Assembly (NCBI GenBank): GCA_963837485.1
Contig: CAWINP010000004.1
Location: 1-64,000, forward strand
Origin: Solirubrobacter sp963837485
Lineage (GTDB): Bacteria > Actinomycetota > Thermoleophilia > Solirubrobacterales > Solirubrobacteraceae
Direction: 5' to 3'
Length of the DNA stretch: 64,000 nt
In this document: positions 25,194 to 33,681 of the stretch, in pieces
Position numbering within the stretch: the stretch's first letter is position 1
How the letters are laid out: each line of letters opens with the position of its first letter
Translations under genes and position numbers: made by a program
The notes under the pieces: model-generated
The model's database searches: none
The model's input: only the letters and a program-made list of their open reading frames with translations
Told to the model about the DNA's origin: nothing

Positions 25194-27422
25194 ATTACTG
25201 ACACAGCACTGGAAATATCGGCGGCGCCGGCGTACGACCCGGCCAACATCGAGCCGAAGTGGCAGCAGGCCTGGAGAAGCGCGAACGCGTTCCAGACGCC
25301 GCCCGAACACGAGGAGGGCCGGCTGGACGCGCATGTCCTCAACAGCCACCCGTTCACCTCGGGAGCGGCGCACATGGGGCACGTCCGCAGCTACTCGATC
25401 GGCGACGCCCACGCCCGCTTCCGGCGCGCCCGCGGCGACGCGGTGCTCTACTCGCTCGGGTTCGACGCGTTCGGGCTGCCGGCCGAGCTCGGAGCGCTCG
25501 AGCACGGGCTGCCGCCGCGGGAGTGGGTCGACACCTGCGCCGCCCGGATGCGCGAGCAGTTCGACGCCCTGGGCTTCTCGTTCGACTGGTCGCGCACCTT
25601 CATGAGCTGCGACGAGGACATCTACCGCTGGTCGCAGTGGCTGTTCCTCGTGCTGCTCGAAGGGGGCTTCATCTACGAGCGCGAGGGCTCGGTCGACTGG
25701 TGCGACAGCTGCAAGACCGTGCTCGCCCGCGCGCAGGCCGAGGGCGGCCAGTGCTGGCGCTGTCACGGGCCGGTTCGACTGGTGCGCCGCTCGCAGTGGT
25801 ACGTGCGCGGGAGCGCCTATGCGGAGGAGAACGACCGCCGCCTCGCCGAGCTGACCGCCTGGAACAAGGGCGCGATCGGCGCACAGCGCTCCGTGCTCGG
25901 CCGCGTCGACGGCGTGGAGCTGGACGCGATGGCGCTGGACGGCCTCCGACTGACGCTGTTCACGCCCCACGCCGACGGCGCGGCGACGGCCGAGTTCGTG
26001 CTCCTCTCCCCCAACCACCCGGAGATCGACCGCTGGACGACGGCGCCGGGCGTGCGCGAGCAGCTTGCCGGCCTGCGCGACGCCGGGTGGCAGCGCGACG
26101 ACCGCAAGCTCGAGGAGGTGGCCGTCGTCGAGACCGGCCTCTCGGTCTTCGCCCCCGGGATCGAGCGCCCGCTGCCCGTGCTCATTTCGCCGTCGGTCGA
26201 CGCGCGCTTCGGGCCGACCGCGGTGCTCGGGATCCCGTCCGTCGACCGCACCGACAAGGCGATCTTCGAGAAGCCCGAGGTGTCGTTGAACGACGCCCGC
26301 GGCGGGCTGCGGCATGGCGGCGTCTGGCGCGGCAGCAAGCAGCCGCTCAAGACGCGCTCCGCGAAGCGCTTCCGCGCCGGCGACTTCCCGATCTCGCGCC
26401 AGCGCGCGTGGGGTACGCCGATCCCGATCGTGCGCTGCGAGGCCTGCGGGACGGTCCCGGTGCCGCTGGACCAGCTTCCCGTGCGCCTTCCCGACGACCT
26501 CACCGTCACGGCCGACGGGAACGCGCTCCTCGACCGGCCCGACTTCCTCGAGTGCGCGTGCCCGTCCTGCGGCGGGCCCGCACAGCGCGAGACCGACACG
26601 CTCGACTGCCACTTCGACGCCGCCTCGCAGCAGTACCCGCTGCCGGCACCGACCGCCGACCGCGGGCGCTCGCTGCTCACCCATCCCGAGCTCCAGCGCT
26701 GGGTCCCCGTCGAGTGGTACATCAACGGCGCCGACACCGGCAACTTCGTCCTCGACCAGCGGACGATCTCGAAGATGCTGCGCGATCTCGGCCATTTCAC
26801 CTGGCTGCCCGACGGCGAGTGCTACCGGGCGACCTTCACGCACGAGATGGTGCAGCTCGACGGCCGCAAGATGAGCAAGCACCTCGGCAACACGGTCATC
26901 CCGCACGAGATCGTCGAGCGGTTCGGAGCCGACACGCTGCGGCTCGCGATGCTCCACGCGGCCGCCCCCGCGAAGGCGTTCACTTGGGACGAGAGCCTGC
27001 TCGCCTACTCGAGCGGATTCCTGCGTCGGCTGTGGACGTTCGCCGAGCCCCGCTTGAGCGCCGCATCGAGCCCCCCGGACGAGCTCGACCTCTCGGACGG
27101 CCTCCGCCGTCGCCTCGCGGGCTGGTGCGACACTGCGGTCAGGAAGGTCACCGAGAACTACGAGCGTCTCGACATGCACCGCGCAACCCGGAACCTGGTG
27201 AGCCTGTTCGAGCGGATCGAGGACTTCGAGACGCGCGTCGCCGCCCGCCGCGAGCCCACACCCTCCGACCGCGACGCGACGGTGTACGCGCTCTGCCTGC
27301 TGCTCAGGCTGCTGGCGCCGGTGGCCCCGCACATCGCGGAGGAGCTCTGGGCGCGTTCCGGATCGGAAGGGTTCGTGGCCGACGCCGGGTGGCCCGGGTC
27401 GGCGGGCTCCGAATCCGCATGA
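25194..27422 (+). CDS. Divergent leucyl-tRNA synthetase paralogue, likely dedicated to the tRNA-like RNA
   Basis: A class I synthetase of ~742 residues. It has a HIGH box (SHPFTSGAAHMGHVRSYSIG), a zinc knuckle (CDSC...CWRC), a CP1 editing insertion, KMSKH (DGRKMSKHLGNTVIPHEIVE) and an anticodon-binding helical domain ending APHIAEELWARSG. Only ~22 residues follow, so the C-terminal domain that bacterial LeuRS uses on the tRNA elbow is missing. In CP1 the usual TTRPDT motif is replaced (LTLFTPHADGAATAEFVLLS) and the AHDxRD site reads GIPSVDRTDKAIF: the last Asp stays, the His is gone, so editing is doubtful. No ATG, GTG or TTG occurs in frame between the TAA at 25176 and the HIGH-box ATG at 25374. 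Candidates are ATT 25194 (ggggac 9 bases upstream), ATA 25188 or CTG 25185. The stop overlaps the next ATG. Confidence 0.85.
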   Translation: MTDTALEISAAPAYDPANIEPKWQQAWRSANAFQTPPEHEEGRLDAHVLNSHPFTSGAAHMGHVRSYSIGDAHARFRRARGDAVLYSLGFDAFGLPAELGALEHGLPPREWVDTCAARMREQFDALGFSFDWSRTFMSCDEDIYRWSQWLFLVLLEGGFIYEREGSVDWCDSCKTVLARAQAEGGQCWRCHGPVRLVRRSQWYVRGSAYAEENDRRLAELTAWNKGAIGAQRSVLGRVDGVELDAMALDGLRLTLFTPHADGAATAEFVLLSPNHPEIDRWTTAPGVREQLAGLRDAGWQRDDRKLEEVAVVETGLSVFAPGIERPLPVLISPSVDARFGPTAVLGIPSVDRTDKAIFEKPEVSLNDARGGLRHGGVWRGSKQPLKTRSAKRFRAGDFPISRQRAWGTPIPIVRCEACGTVPVPLDQLPVRLPDDLTVTADGNALLDRPDFLECACPSCGGPAQRETDTLDCHFDAASQQYPLPAPTADRGRSLLTHPELQRWVPVEWYINGADTGNFVLDQRTISKMLRDLGHFTWLPDGECYRATFTHEMVQLDGRKMSKHLGNTVIPHEIVERFGADTLRLAMLHAAAPAKAFTWDESLLAYSSGFLRRLWTFAEPRLSAASSPPDELDLSDGLRRRLAGWCDTAVRKVTENYERLDMHRATRNLVSLFERIEDFETRVAARREPTPSDRDATVYALCLLLRLLAPVAPHIAEELWARSGSEGFVADAGWPGSAGSESA

Positions 27423-28393
27423 GCGCGCCCGAGCACAAGCCCGTCCGGTCGATCGGGATCGAAGAGGCTGCGTACTCGAGCGCGTTCGGGAGCTGGCACT
27501 CGCGCGCGAGCGTCCGCACCAAGCCAAGGCGGGAGATCGGCGACCAGGAGCCGCGCGAGCACGTCTACTTCCCGCCCGAGCTCGTCCCGGTCGCGCAGCA
27601 CGCGATCGTCCAGGAGCTCGGCGTCGACACCGTCGACCGCGTTCTGATCCAGCAGCTCCACACCTACCTCGAGTTCACGTCCGAGCTCGAGCACGGAGCC
27701 GTCAACCCGGTCGCGGCGATGATCAGCCGGCGCCGGTCGGGCTTCGACCTCCCGGAGACGATGATCGAGGACGCCTACAAGATCTACACGGACGAGGCGT
27801 GGCACGCGCAGTTCTCCGACGATCTGCAGCGGCAGGTGGCCTCCAGGACGGGCGTCGGGCCGAACGTCTTCGAGGAGCCGAACTTCTTCCGCAAGCTGAA
27901 GGGGTTCCAGCTCGACCTCGGGCCGGACGAGCAGCGGCTGGTGATGATCTTCTTCACGATCGTCTCGGAGACGCTGATCTCGACGATCCTCTCGGGGATC
28001 CCCTCGGATACCCGGGTCGTCACGGCGGTTCGCGAGCTCGTGGCCGACCACGCCCAGGACGAGGGGCGCCACCACGCGTACTTCAGCCGCCTGCTCGAAT
28101 TCACCTGGCCGCGCCTGAACAAGACGCAGCGGGCGCTCATCGGTCCGCTCCTTCCGGAGATGATCCTCGCGTTCCTGGAGCCGGACTTCGTGGCGATCGC
28201 CGGGAACCTCCGCGCATGCGGGCTCACCGCCGAGCAGATCGACCAGGTGATGACCGAGTCCTATCCGCCCACCACGGTCACTGCCGGCATACGCACGGGT
28301 TCGAGAGCGGTGATCCGGCACTTCGAGCGGGTCGGGGTCGTCGACGATCCCCGCACGGCAGAGGCGCTCGAGGCAAGTAGGTTGTGGCCGTGA
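27419..28393 (+). CDS. AurF-like diiron oxygenase
   Basis: 324 residues, helical. The two-iron site of the AurF/CmlI N-oxygenase family is recognisable: LEFTSELEHGAVN (first Glu), YTDEAWHAQFSDD (E-x-x-H), FTIVSETLISTIL (Glu) and ELVADHAQDEGRHHAYFSRL (E-x-x-H plus an extra His). Known relatives oxidise arylamines or amino groups to hydroxylamine or nitro forms; other relatives act on different substrates. Its ATG overlaps the synthetase stop (ATGA) and its stop overlaps the GNAT start (GTGA), so all three are translated from one message. I infer that it oxidises the amino acid supplied by the synthetase, either free, RNA-linked or after transfer. It has no signal peptide. Confidence 0.8.
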   Translation: MSAPEHKPVRSIGIEEAAYSSAFGSWHSRASVRTKPRREIGDQEPREHVYFPPELVPVAQHAIVQELGVDTVDRVLIQQLHTYLEFTSELEHGAVNPVAAMISRRRSGFDLPETMIEDAYKIYTDEAWHAQFSDDLQRQVASRTGVGPNVFEEPNFFRKLKGFQLDLGPDEQRLVMIFFTIVSETLISTILSGIPSDTRVVTAVRELVADHAQDEGRHHAYFSRLLEFTWPRLNKTQRALIGPLLPEMILAFLEPDFVAIAGNLRACGLTAEQIDQVMTESYPPTTVTAGIRTGSRAVIRHFERVGVVDDPRTAEALEASRLWP

Positions 28394-28854
28394 GCAAGCC
28401 GAAATGGACGATCCGCCACGCGCGCCCGGAGGACGGGCGGCCGGTCCGGCGGTTCGTGTTCGACATCTTGAACGAGTACCACGTGGCGGCCGACCCCGAC
28501 GACGACGACGCGGACGTGATGGAGTTCGGCGCCCCCGCGGACGAGCGCGTCGTGCACCTCGTCGCGGAGGTCGAAGGCGAGCCGGTCGGATCGGCGATCC
28601 TGACGCCCTATGGCGACGGCGAGATCAAGCTGTCGAAGCTCTTCCTCAAGCCGGAGTTCCGCGGCCTCGGCCTTGGGCGGGAGATGCTGGAGCGCTCAGA
28701 GGCCGAGTCCAGCGAGCGCGGCTACCGCCGGATCTTCCTGCGCACGAGGGAGCGCTACGCCGAGGCGGTGCGGCTCTACGACCGGGCCGGGTGGACGCGC
28801 GGCCCCGACCAGCCGCCGCCGGGGCCGGACCGCCTGTATTACCGCGAGCTCTAA
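28390..28854 (+). CDS. GNAT-family acyltransferase
   Basis: 154 residues from GTG 28390, which overlaps the oxygenase stop; GTG 28384 is also possible. The acetyl-CoA loop is RGLGLGREM in LFLKPEFRGLGLGREMLERS, and the late block ERYAEAVRLYDRAGW is typical. The N-terminal region has TIRHARPEDGRPVRRFVFDI and an unusual acidic run (DPDDDDADVMEFG). Alone it would be an ordinary N-acetyltransferase. In this operon it could transfer the aminoacyl group from the charged RNA, since Fem and Leu/Phe-tRNA transferases share the fold, or acetylate the product. It is the last gene of the cluster. Confidence 0.8.
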   Translation: MSKPKWTIRHARPEDGRPVRRFVFDILNEYHVAADPDDDDADVMEFGAPADERVVHLVAEVEGEPVGSAILTPYGDGEIKLSKLFLKPEFRGLGLGREMLERSEAESSERGYRRIFLRTRERYAEAVRLYDRAGWTRGPDQPPPGPDRLYYREL

Positions 28855-28905
28855 GGCGAGACGTCCCCTCCGCCCGGGCGGGATTCCTCTCATCCGACCT
28901 TAACG

Positions 28906-30267
28906 TCACGTAGCGGCGGGCGCGGCGCGGCGGCGCCGCAACCTGCCCACCTGCAGCTCACGGGCGAGGAAGTAGGAGCCGAGCACGACGAGCAGCCCGC
29001 CGAGCTGGGCGGCGATTCCTTCCCAGGTGCCGTAGATGCCGAGCCAGCGGCTCGCCCACAGCGGCACGCCGAACGAGGTCGGCGTCGACGGCAGCCAGCC
29101 GAGGCCCTGCAGCACGTGCGCCGTCGTGCCGGTCATCACGGCGAGCACGAGCGCGATCAGCACGCCGGTCGCGATCAGCATCTTCTTGTAGGGGAGCTTG
29201 CGCTGCAGCGCGAACGTGACCAGGCCGACGGCCAGCGTGGCGGCGAGCCCGATGCCCGAGCCGAGCACGCACGCGCCCGTGCCGGCGCTGACCTGCAGGT
29301 TCTGCACGAAGAGCACGGTCTCGAACCCCTCGCGGTAGACGCTCGTCAGGCCGAGGATCACCAGCCCGCCGGAGGCGAGCCCGAGCTTCTCCAGCGTCTT
29401 GCGTCTCCGGTTGAAGCGGGCGATCCACTGGCTCCAGTACACGCGGTGGAAGAACCAGTTGGTGACCACGAGCAGCACGACGATCGCGAGCAGGCCGGTG
29501 ATCGCCTCCAGGCGCAGCCCGCCGGTGCCGAGCTCGGACACGAGCAGCTGCACGAGCGCCCAGGTGACGATCGTCGCGCCGATGCCCGCGAGCCCGCCGA
29601 GCAGCACCGGGCGGCGCATCCTCGCCCGCGCGCCGGTCAGCGAGGCGGTGATCGCGGCGAGGATCAGCACCGCCTCCAGGCCCTCGCGGAACACGAGGAT
29701 CGCGGCGTCGGTGATCACCGTGCCGCGGCTGATCTTGAACTCGCCGAGCTGCTGCTGGGCGATCCTGAACTGCGCCCGCGCGCGGTCGGCCGCGGGCTTG
29801 ACGGCCGCGCCGCGATCGAGCGCGGTGAGCACGCCCCACATCGCGGCGTCGAGCGCCGGCGCGGCCCTGCGCTCCTTCGCCGAGAGCGTGTAGGCCGCGA
29901 GGCCGGCGGCCGCGGCGGTCGCCGGGGCGGAGTCGAGCGTTCCGCCGAGCGCCTGAGGCACGCCCGCGTAGCGAGACGGTGACGGCGGGGCGATCTTCGC
30001 CGCCTCGTCGGCGACCGTCGAGGCGAGCGGCCAGGGGCGGAACTCGTTGCGGGTGGCGTCGAGCGTGTGCGAGAGCGTCGCCAGCTCCGGCGACGGCGCT
30101 GCCAGGTTCATCAGCCGCACTTCGGTGCGCAGGCGCGCGGCGAGCGCCGCGTCGTGCGCGCGCACCGCCTGCCGATATCTCGTCGCGAGATCGCCGGCCG
30201 CGGCCGCACGCGCGGTGGCGGGGGCCACCGCCGCGAGCAGCAGGGCGAGCGCGGCGGCGCGGATCAT
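28906..30267 (-). CDS. efeU: Iron permease, EfeU/FTR1 family
   Basis: 453 residues. A cleavable leader (MIRAAALALLLAAVAPATAR) and a ~190-residue extracytoplasmic helical domain precede about seven membrane segments. The two iron-binding R-E-G-x-E motifs are intact: FREGLEAVLILAAI and YREGFETVLFVQNL. It would import iron oxidised at the outer face. Its ATG overlaps the stop of the upstream efeO-like gene (ATGA). No efeB-type DyP peroxidase is in this window, so the system is either two-component or uses a distant EfeB. Confidence 0.9.
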   Translation of the reverse strand: MIRAAALALLLAAVAPATARAAAAGDLATRYRQAVRAHDAALAARLRTEVRLMNLAAPSPELATLSHTLDATRNEFRPWPLASTVADEAAKIAPPSPSRYAGVPQALGGTLDSAPATAAAAGLAAYTLSAKERRAAPALDAAMWGVLTALDRGAAVKPAADRARAQFRIAQQQLGEFKISRGTVITDAAILVFREGLEAVLILAAITASLTGARARMRRPVLLGGLAGIGATIVTWALVQLLVSELGTGGLRLEAITGLLAIVVLLVVTNWFFHRVYWSQWIARFNRRRKTLEKLGLASGGLVILGLTSVYREGFETVLFVQNLQVSAGTGACVLGSGIGLAATLAVGLVTFALQRKLPYKKMLIATGVLIALVLAVMTGTTAHVLQGLGWLPSTPTSFGVPLWASRWLGIYGTWEGIAAQLGGLLVVLGSYFLARELQVGRLRRRRAAPAAT

Positions 30268-31445
30268 CCGCCGAGCGCGTCCGAGATCGTCGCGAGCGGC
30301 TTGGCGAGGCCGGCGACGAGCGCTGAGAGCTGCTTGCGCTCGGCGTCGTCGACGGTGTCGTAGCTCGGGTAGGCGTCGCCCTGCTTGAGCGTGGCGAGCT
30401 CCTGCTGCACGGCGTCGAAGCGGGAGCCGATGTCGCCGGCGAGCGCGTCGTTCTTGGCCCGCAGCGCCGGCGCGAGCAGCCCGAACGTCGTCTGCGCGCC
30501 GTTGATGTTGGCCTCGAAGTCGCTCAGATCGGTGTGCGAGTAGCGATCCTCCTCGCCGCTGATCTTCGACGTGGCGACCTCGTCGAGCAGCCCGTTCGCG
30601 CCGTTGGCGAGCTCGTCCGGCTTGTAGGTCAGGGTCCGCGTCCTGGCCTCGAGCGTCCGCACGTCGGCGAGCAGCTTGGTGGCGATCGGCTCAAGCCCCG
30701 CGGTCGAGTTCTTCTCCCACAGCGCCTGCTCGATGCGGTGAAAGCCCGTCCACTTCTGACCCTTCTCGACGTCGTTCACGCGCGCGTCGATGTCGGGATC
30801 GAGGTTGCCGAAGCTCTCCGCCACCGGCTCGATCGTCTCGTAGGGCACGCGCGCGGCCGCGAACTGCTGCTTGGCCTTCTCGACGTCGCCCGCCTTGACG
30901 GCGGCGACGAAGGGCTCCACGCGCTTGACGAGCTCCTTCGCCTGCGTCGTGACGTAGCGCTGGTAGCCGGTGACCGCACCCTGCAGCAGCGGGTCGGCGG
31001 AGCTCGCCACCGCGTTGCCGCCGACCGTGACGATGCCCGTCGCCGCGCTCGTCCCACCCGGGCACGACAGCGTATACCGGCCCGGCTGCAGGTCCAGCGT
31101 GAAGGAGCCCGACAGCCCCACCACGAGGTTCTCCTTCTCACCGAGGATGCGCTTGCCGCTCAGCACCTCGAGCTCGCTCACGCGGCCCGTGCCGGCGTTC
31201 GTGACCTTGAACGTCGCGCGACCTGCGTCGAGCTTGATCGTGGCCGGATCGCATCCCGCGTCGGTGAGCTTGATCTCGACGGTCTTGGTGCCGGACGCGG
31301 CCGCGGTTTGCGACCGGCCCGGTGCGGCCGGCTTGGCGCCGCCGCTGCCGCCGCCGCAGCCCGCGCCGAGCAAGCCTGCTGTGATGCCCACGATCAACGC
31401 TGCTTCGACGCGTTCGCGCAGGCCTATGACGAACGTGGGCAACAA
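30264..31445 (-). CDS. efeO: EfeO-like iron-binding lipoprotein with an EfeU-like leader
   Basis: 393 residues. After a lipobox (GLLGAGCGGG) comes a cupredoxin-like domain (VEIKLTDAGCDPATIKLDAG ... YTLSCPGGTSAATG), then the helical M75/imelysin-like EfeO domain with KWTGFHRIEQALWEKNSTAG (the H-x-x-E metal motif) and EEDRYSHTDLSDFEANINGA. It should collect iron outside the membrane and pass it to EfeU. The first 20 residues, MLPTFVIGLRERVEAALIVG, match the usual N-terminus of actinobacterial EfeU permeases (MLPTFVIGLREGLEAALIVG) with the iron motif changed, as though an efeU start had been fused on as the leader. The start is TTG, so the N-terminus is less certain. Confidence 0.85.
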   Translation of the reverse strand: MLPTFVIGLRERVEAALIVGITAGLLGAGCGGGSGGAKPAAPGRSQTAAASGTKTVEIKLTDAGCDPATIKLDAGRATFKVTNAGTGRVSELEVLSGKRILGEKENLVVGLSGSFTLDLQPGRYTLSCPGGTSAATGIVTVGGNAVASSADPLLQGAVTGYQRYVTTQAKELVKRVEPFVAAVKAGDVEKAKQQFAAARVPYETIEPVAESFGNLDPDIDARVNDVEKGQKWTGFHRIEQALWEKNSTAGLEPIATKLLADVRTLEARTRTLTYKPDELANGANGLLDEVATSKISGEEDRYSHTDLSDFEANINGAQTTFGLLAPALRAKNDALAGDIGSRFDAVQQELATLKQGDAYPSYDTVDDAERKQLSALVAGLAKPLATISDALGG

Positions 31446-31461
31446 CGCCTGACTCCCGTCG

Positions 31462-31475
31462 TTAGGGTGGCCTAA
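31462..31475. promoter_or_regulatory. Putative metal-responsive operator before efeO
   Basis: TTAGG-GTGG-CCTAA is a perfect 5+5 palindrome 14-17 bp upstream of the efeO start. Its half-sites equal the outer halves of DtxR/IdeR iron boxes, but the spacer is 4 rather than 9 bases, so assignment to DtxR/IdeR is tentative. Iron-dependent repression would suit the downstream genes. Confidence 0.5.
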
Positions 31476-31532
31476 GACGCTAGCGAAAATCGATCGGAAC
31501 CGCTACGCCGAAGTTCGGGCTGTCGAGTTCCG

Positions 31533-33455
31533 TTGATACCGCTCAACGGCGGCTCGGACACGGGCAGGCTCGGCTGCGCGACGAGCGCCGCCGACCTCAA
31601 GATCAAGGGCGGCGACCCGGTCCGGGGCGCGCTCGCCACGAAGGCGTTCGAGATGCAGAACGGCGCCGCGCAGGGCAAGGCTCACGCCGCTCAGGCGCCC
31701 GCCTGCGGCCCGGGCGCGCGCACGCTGTCGGAGCCGGGCAACCGCGTCTGGCCGGAGCTCGGCAACGGCGGCTACCAGTCGCTCCACACCGACGTCTTCA
31801 CGGTCTACGACGCGGTCACCAACAAGTTCCTGCCGGGCAACCACGTCGAGCTGACGCAGAAGGCGACGCAGTGCCTGACCGAGTTCAGCCTCGACTTCGA
31901 CCGCAAGAACAACATCTCGAGCACCGCGACCACCCCGGGCCCGGACATGGCGATCCAGTCGATCACGATCGACGGCGTGCCGGCCACGTGGACGCACAAG
32001 CAGCCGACCTACGCCGGCGACCCCAACGGCCTGGACGATCCCGACCCGCTCGCGCACGCGGCCTCGAACACGAACCCGGTCTCCGCCACCAACCCGAACC
32101 CGCCCGCCTGCGCGCCGGTCAACAATCAGGCGGGCTGGCAGGGCCTGCCGTGCGGCGACACCAAGTGTGGTGAACCCTCCGGACGCGAACTACCCGACGG
32201 GCGGCTCACGCACGTTCAACTGGCACTCGGCCGAGCCGATCGCGTCCTACCTGGTGGAGAACAGCGCCGGCCACTTCGACGCTAGTGAGCGAATGGCCAC
32301 CTCCGGCGACGTCATCTACTACGAGGAGGACATCACCCACTTCCAGGAGCAGCAGGTCAACGGGCCGCTGCAGTTCAACGCCAACGGCATCGTCGTCGCC
32401 GCTCCGAGCGCCTCCTTCGAGGAGGAGATGCAGACGAAGATCGTGTTCGTGGGCGGCAGCATCGGCACCACGGCGCAGACCTTCAGCCACGAGAACATGC
32501 ACCAGTGGTGGGGCGACGCGGTGTCCTACGCCCAGCCGAAGTACACGTTCTTCAAGGAGGGCTACGCCGACATGTCGGAGTACCTCTTCCTGGCCCGCAA
32601 CGCCGGTCTGGCCGCCGGGCCGGAGGGCTCGGACGCGTACAAGACCGCTTTCGAGGCGTCGATCGCGACCCGCTTCGCCGCCACGAACAAGTACAACACC
32701 GCCAGCACGTCATTCTGGGGCGTCGCACCGGCGAATCCGACGTCGGGCAACCTGTTCATCAACGCGAACACGTACAACCGCCCGGGCATGTCCTACATCG
32801 CCCTGCGGGCGTGCCGCAGGACGAGATCGCGATCTTCCACAAGTGGATGCCGAACCAGTCGATCGGCTGCTCCAAGAAGCTCGACGCGTTCTTCCAGCAG
32901 TGGTGGTTCACGTCCTACACGGGCTCGCCCGCGGCCGGAAACCGGCCGCAGATCACTGGCCCGGGCCTCCCCGGCGGCGGTTTCTATGACACCAACGGCG
33001 GCTGCTCGGACTACGGCGTCGACCAGCCCTCGACGCCATCGGCGACGGTCCCGCCGCAGCTCGCGCTGTCGGTCGGCGGGTCGGGCTCCTTCGGCGCCTT
33101 CACGCCGGGCGTGGCGAAGGACTACACGGCGACGACGACCGCCAACGTCATCTCGACGGCGGGCGACGCGAAGCTCTCCGTGACCGACCCGAGCGCGACC
33201 GCTCCGGGCCACCTGGTCAACGGCACGTTCAGCCTCCCGGCCGCGCTGAGGGCGGTTGGCACGAGCCCGGCCGGCACGTCCTCCGGCGCCGGCTCGGTCG
33301 GCGGCGCGCCGCTGGCGCTCACGACCTGGAGCAACCCGGTCTCCAACGACCCGGTCCAGGTCCTGTTCACGCAGTCGATCGGGTCCACCGACGCGCTTCG
33401 CACCGGCCCCTACGCGAAGACGCTCACGTTCACGCTGAGCACGACGTCGCCATAG
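31533..33455 (+). pseudogene. M1-type metallopeptidase with FxL C-terminal domain, frameshifted, no leader
   Basis: The zinc site is present: FSHENMHQWWGDAVSYA (H-E-x-x-H) and FFKEGYADMSEYL (third ligand Glu 18 residues later), as in M1 gluzincins. The N-terminal beta domain (FSLDFDRKNNISS, QSITIDGVPATWTHKQ) and the C-terminal ~135-residue domain ending YAKTLTFTLSTTSP are also there. Frames change near 32165 and again near 32805. The frame opens at TTG 31533 with no signal peptide or Shine-Dalgarno, and the sequence immediately upstream is the efeO promoter. So the 5' end looks lost as well as the frame. If both shifts were errors, the enzyme would still lack an export signal in this sequence. 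Confidence 0.75.
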
Positions 33456-33466
33456 GCAACTCATGC

Positions 33467-33490
33467 GCGGGCCGCCCACGGGCGGCCCGC
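33467..33490. terminator. GC-rich hairpin after the M1 peptidase gene
   Basis: GCGGGCCGCCC and GGGCGGCCCGC are complementary over 11 bp around a two-base centre (effective loop larger). It stands 12 bp beyond the stop at 33455 and has no T run. Confidence 0.5.
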
Positions 33491-33681
33491 TGCCCTGGCA
33501 TCAGCGGGGCTTGGGCGGATGCTTGGGACCGGGCACCCCGCGAGGGAGCTCGGTCACCGTCGGCATCGTGAATTGCCGTGTCATCGTGCGTACGAGCGTC
33601 CCACCGCGGGACGAGCGCGCGCATCACCCGTGGGGGTGGAATCGCCTCACCCCGGTGCGACACCGGTGCTACACTGCGAGC

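Noticed and set aside
25134..27527. 797-codon minus-strand frame over the LeuRS paralogue
   Set aside because: It is the antisense of a gene with clear HIGH and KMSKH boxes; its translation is Arg/Glu-rich without domain features.
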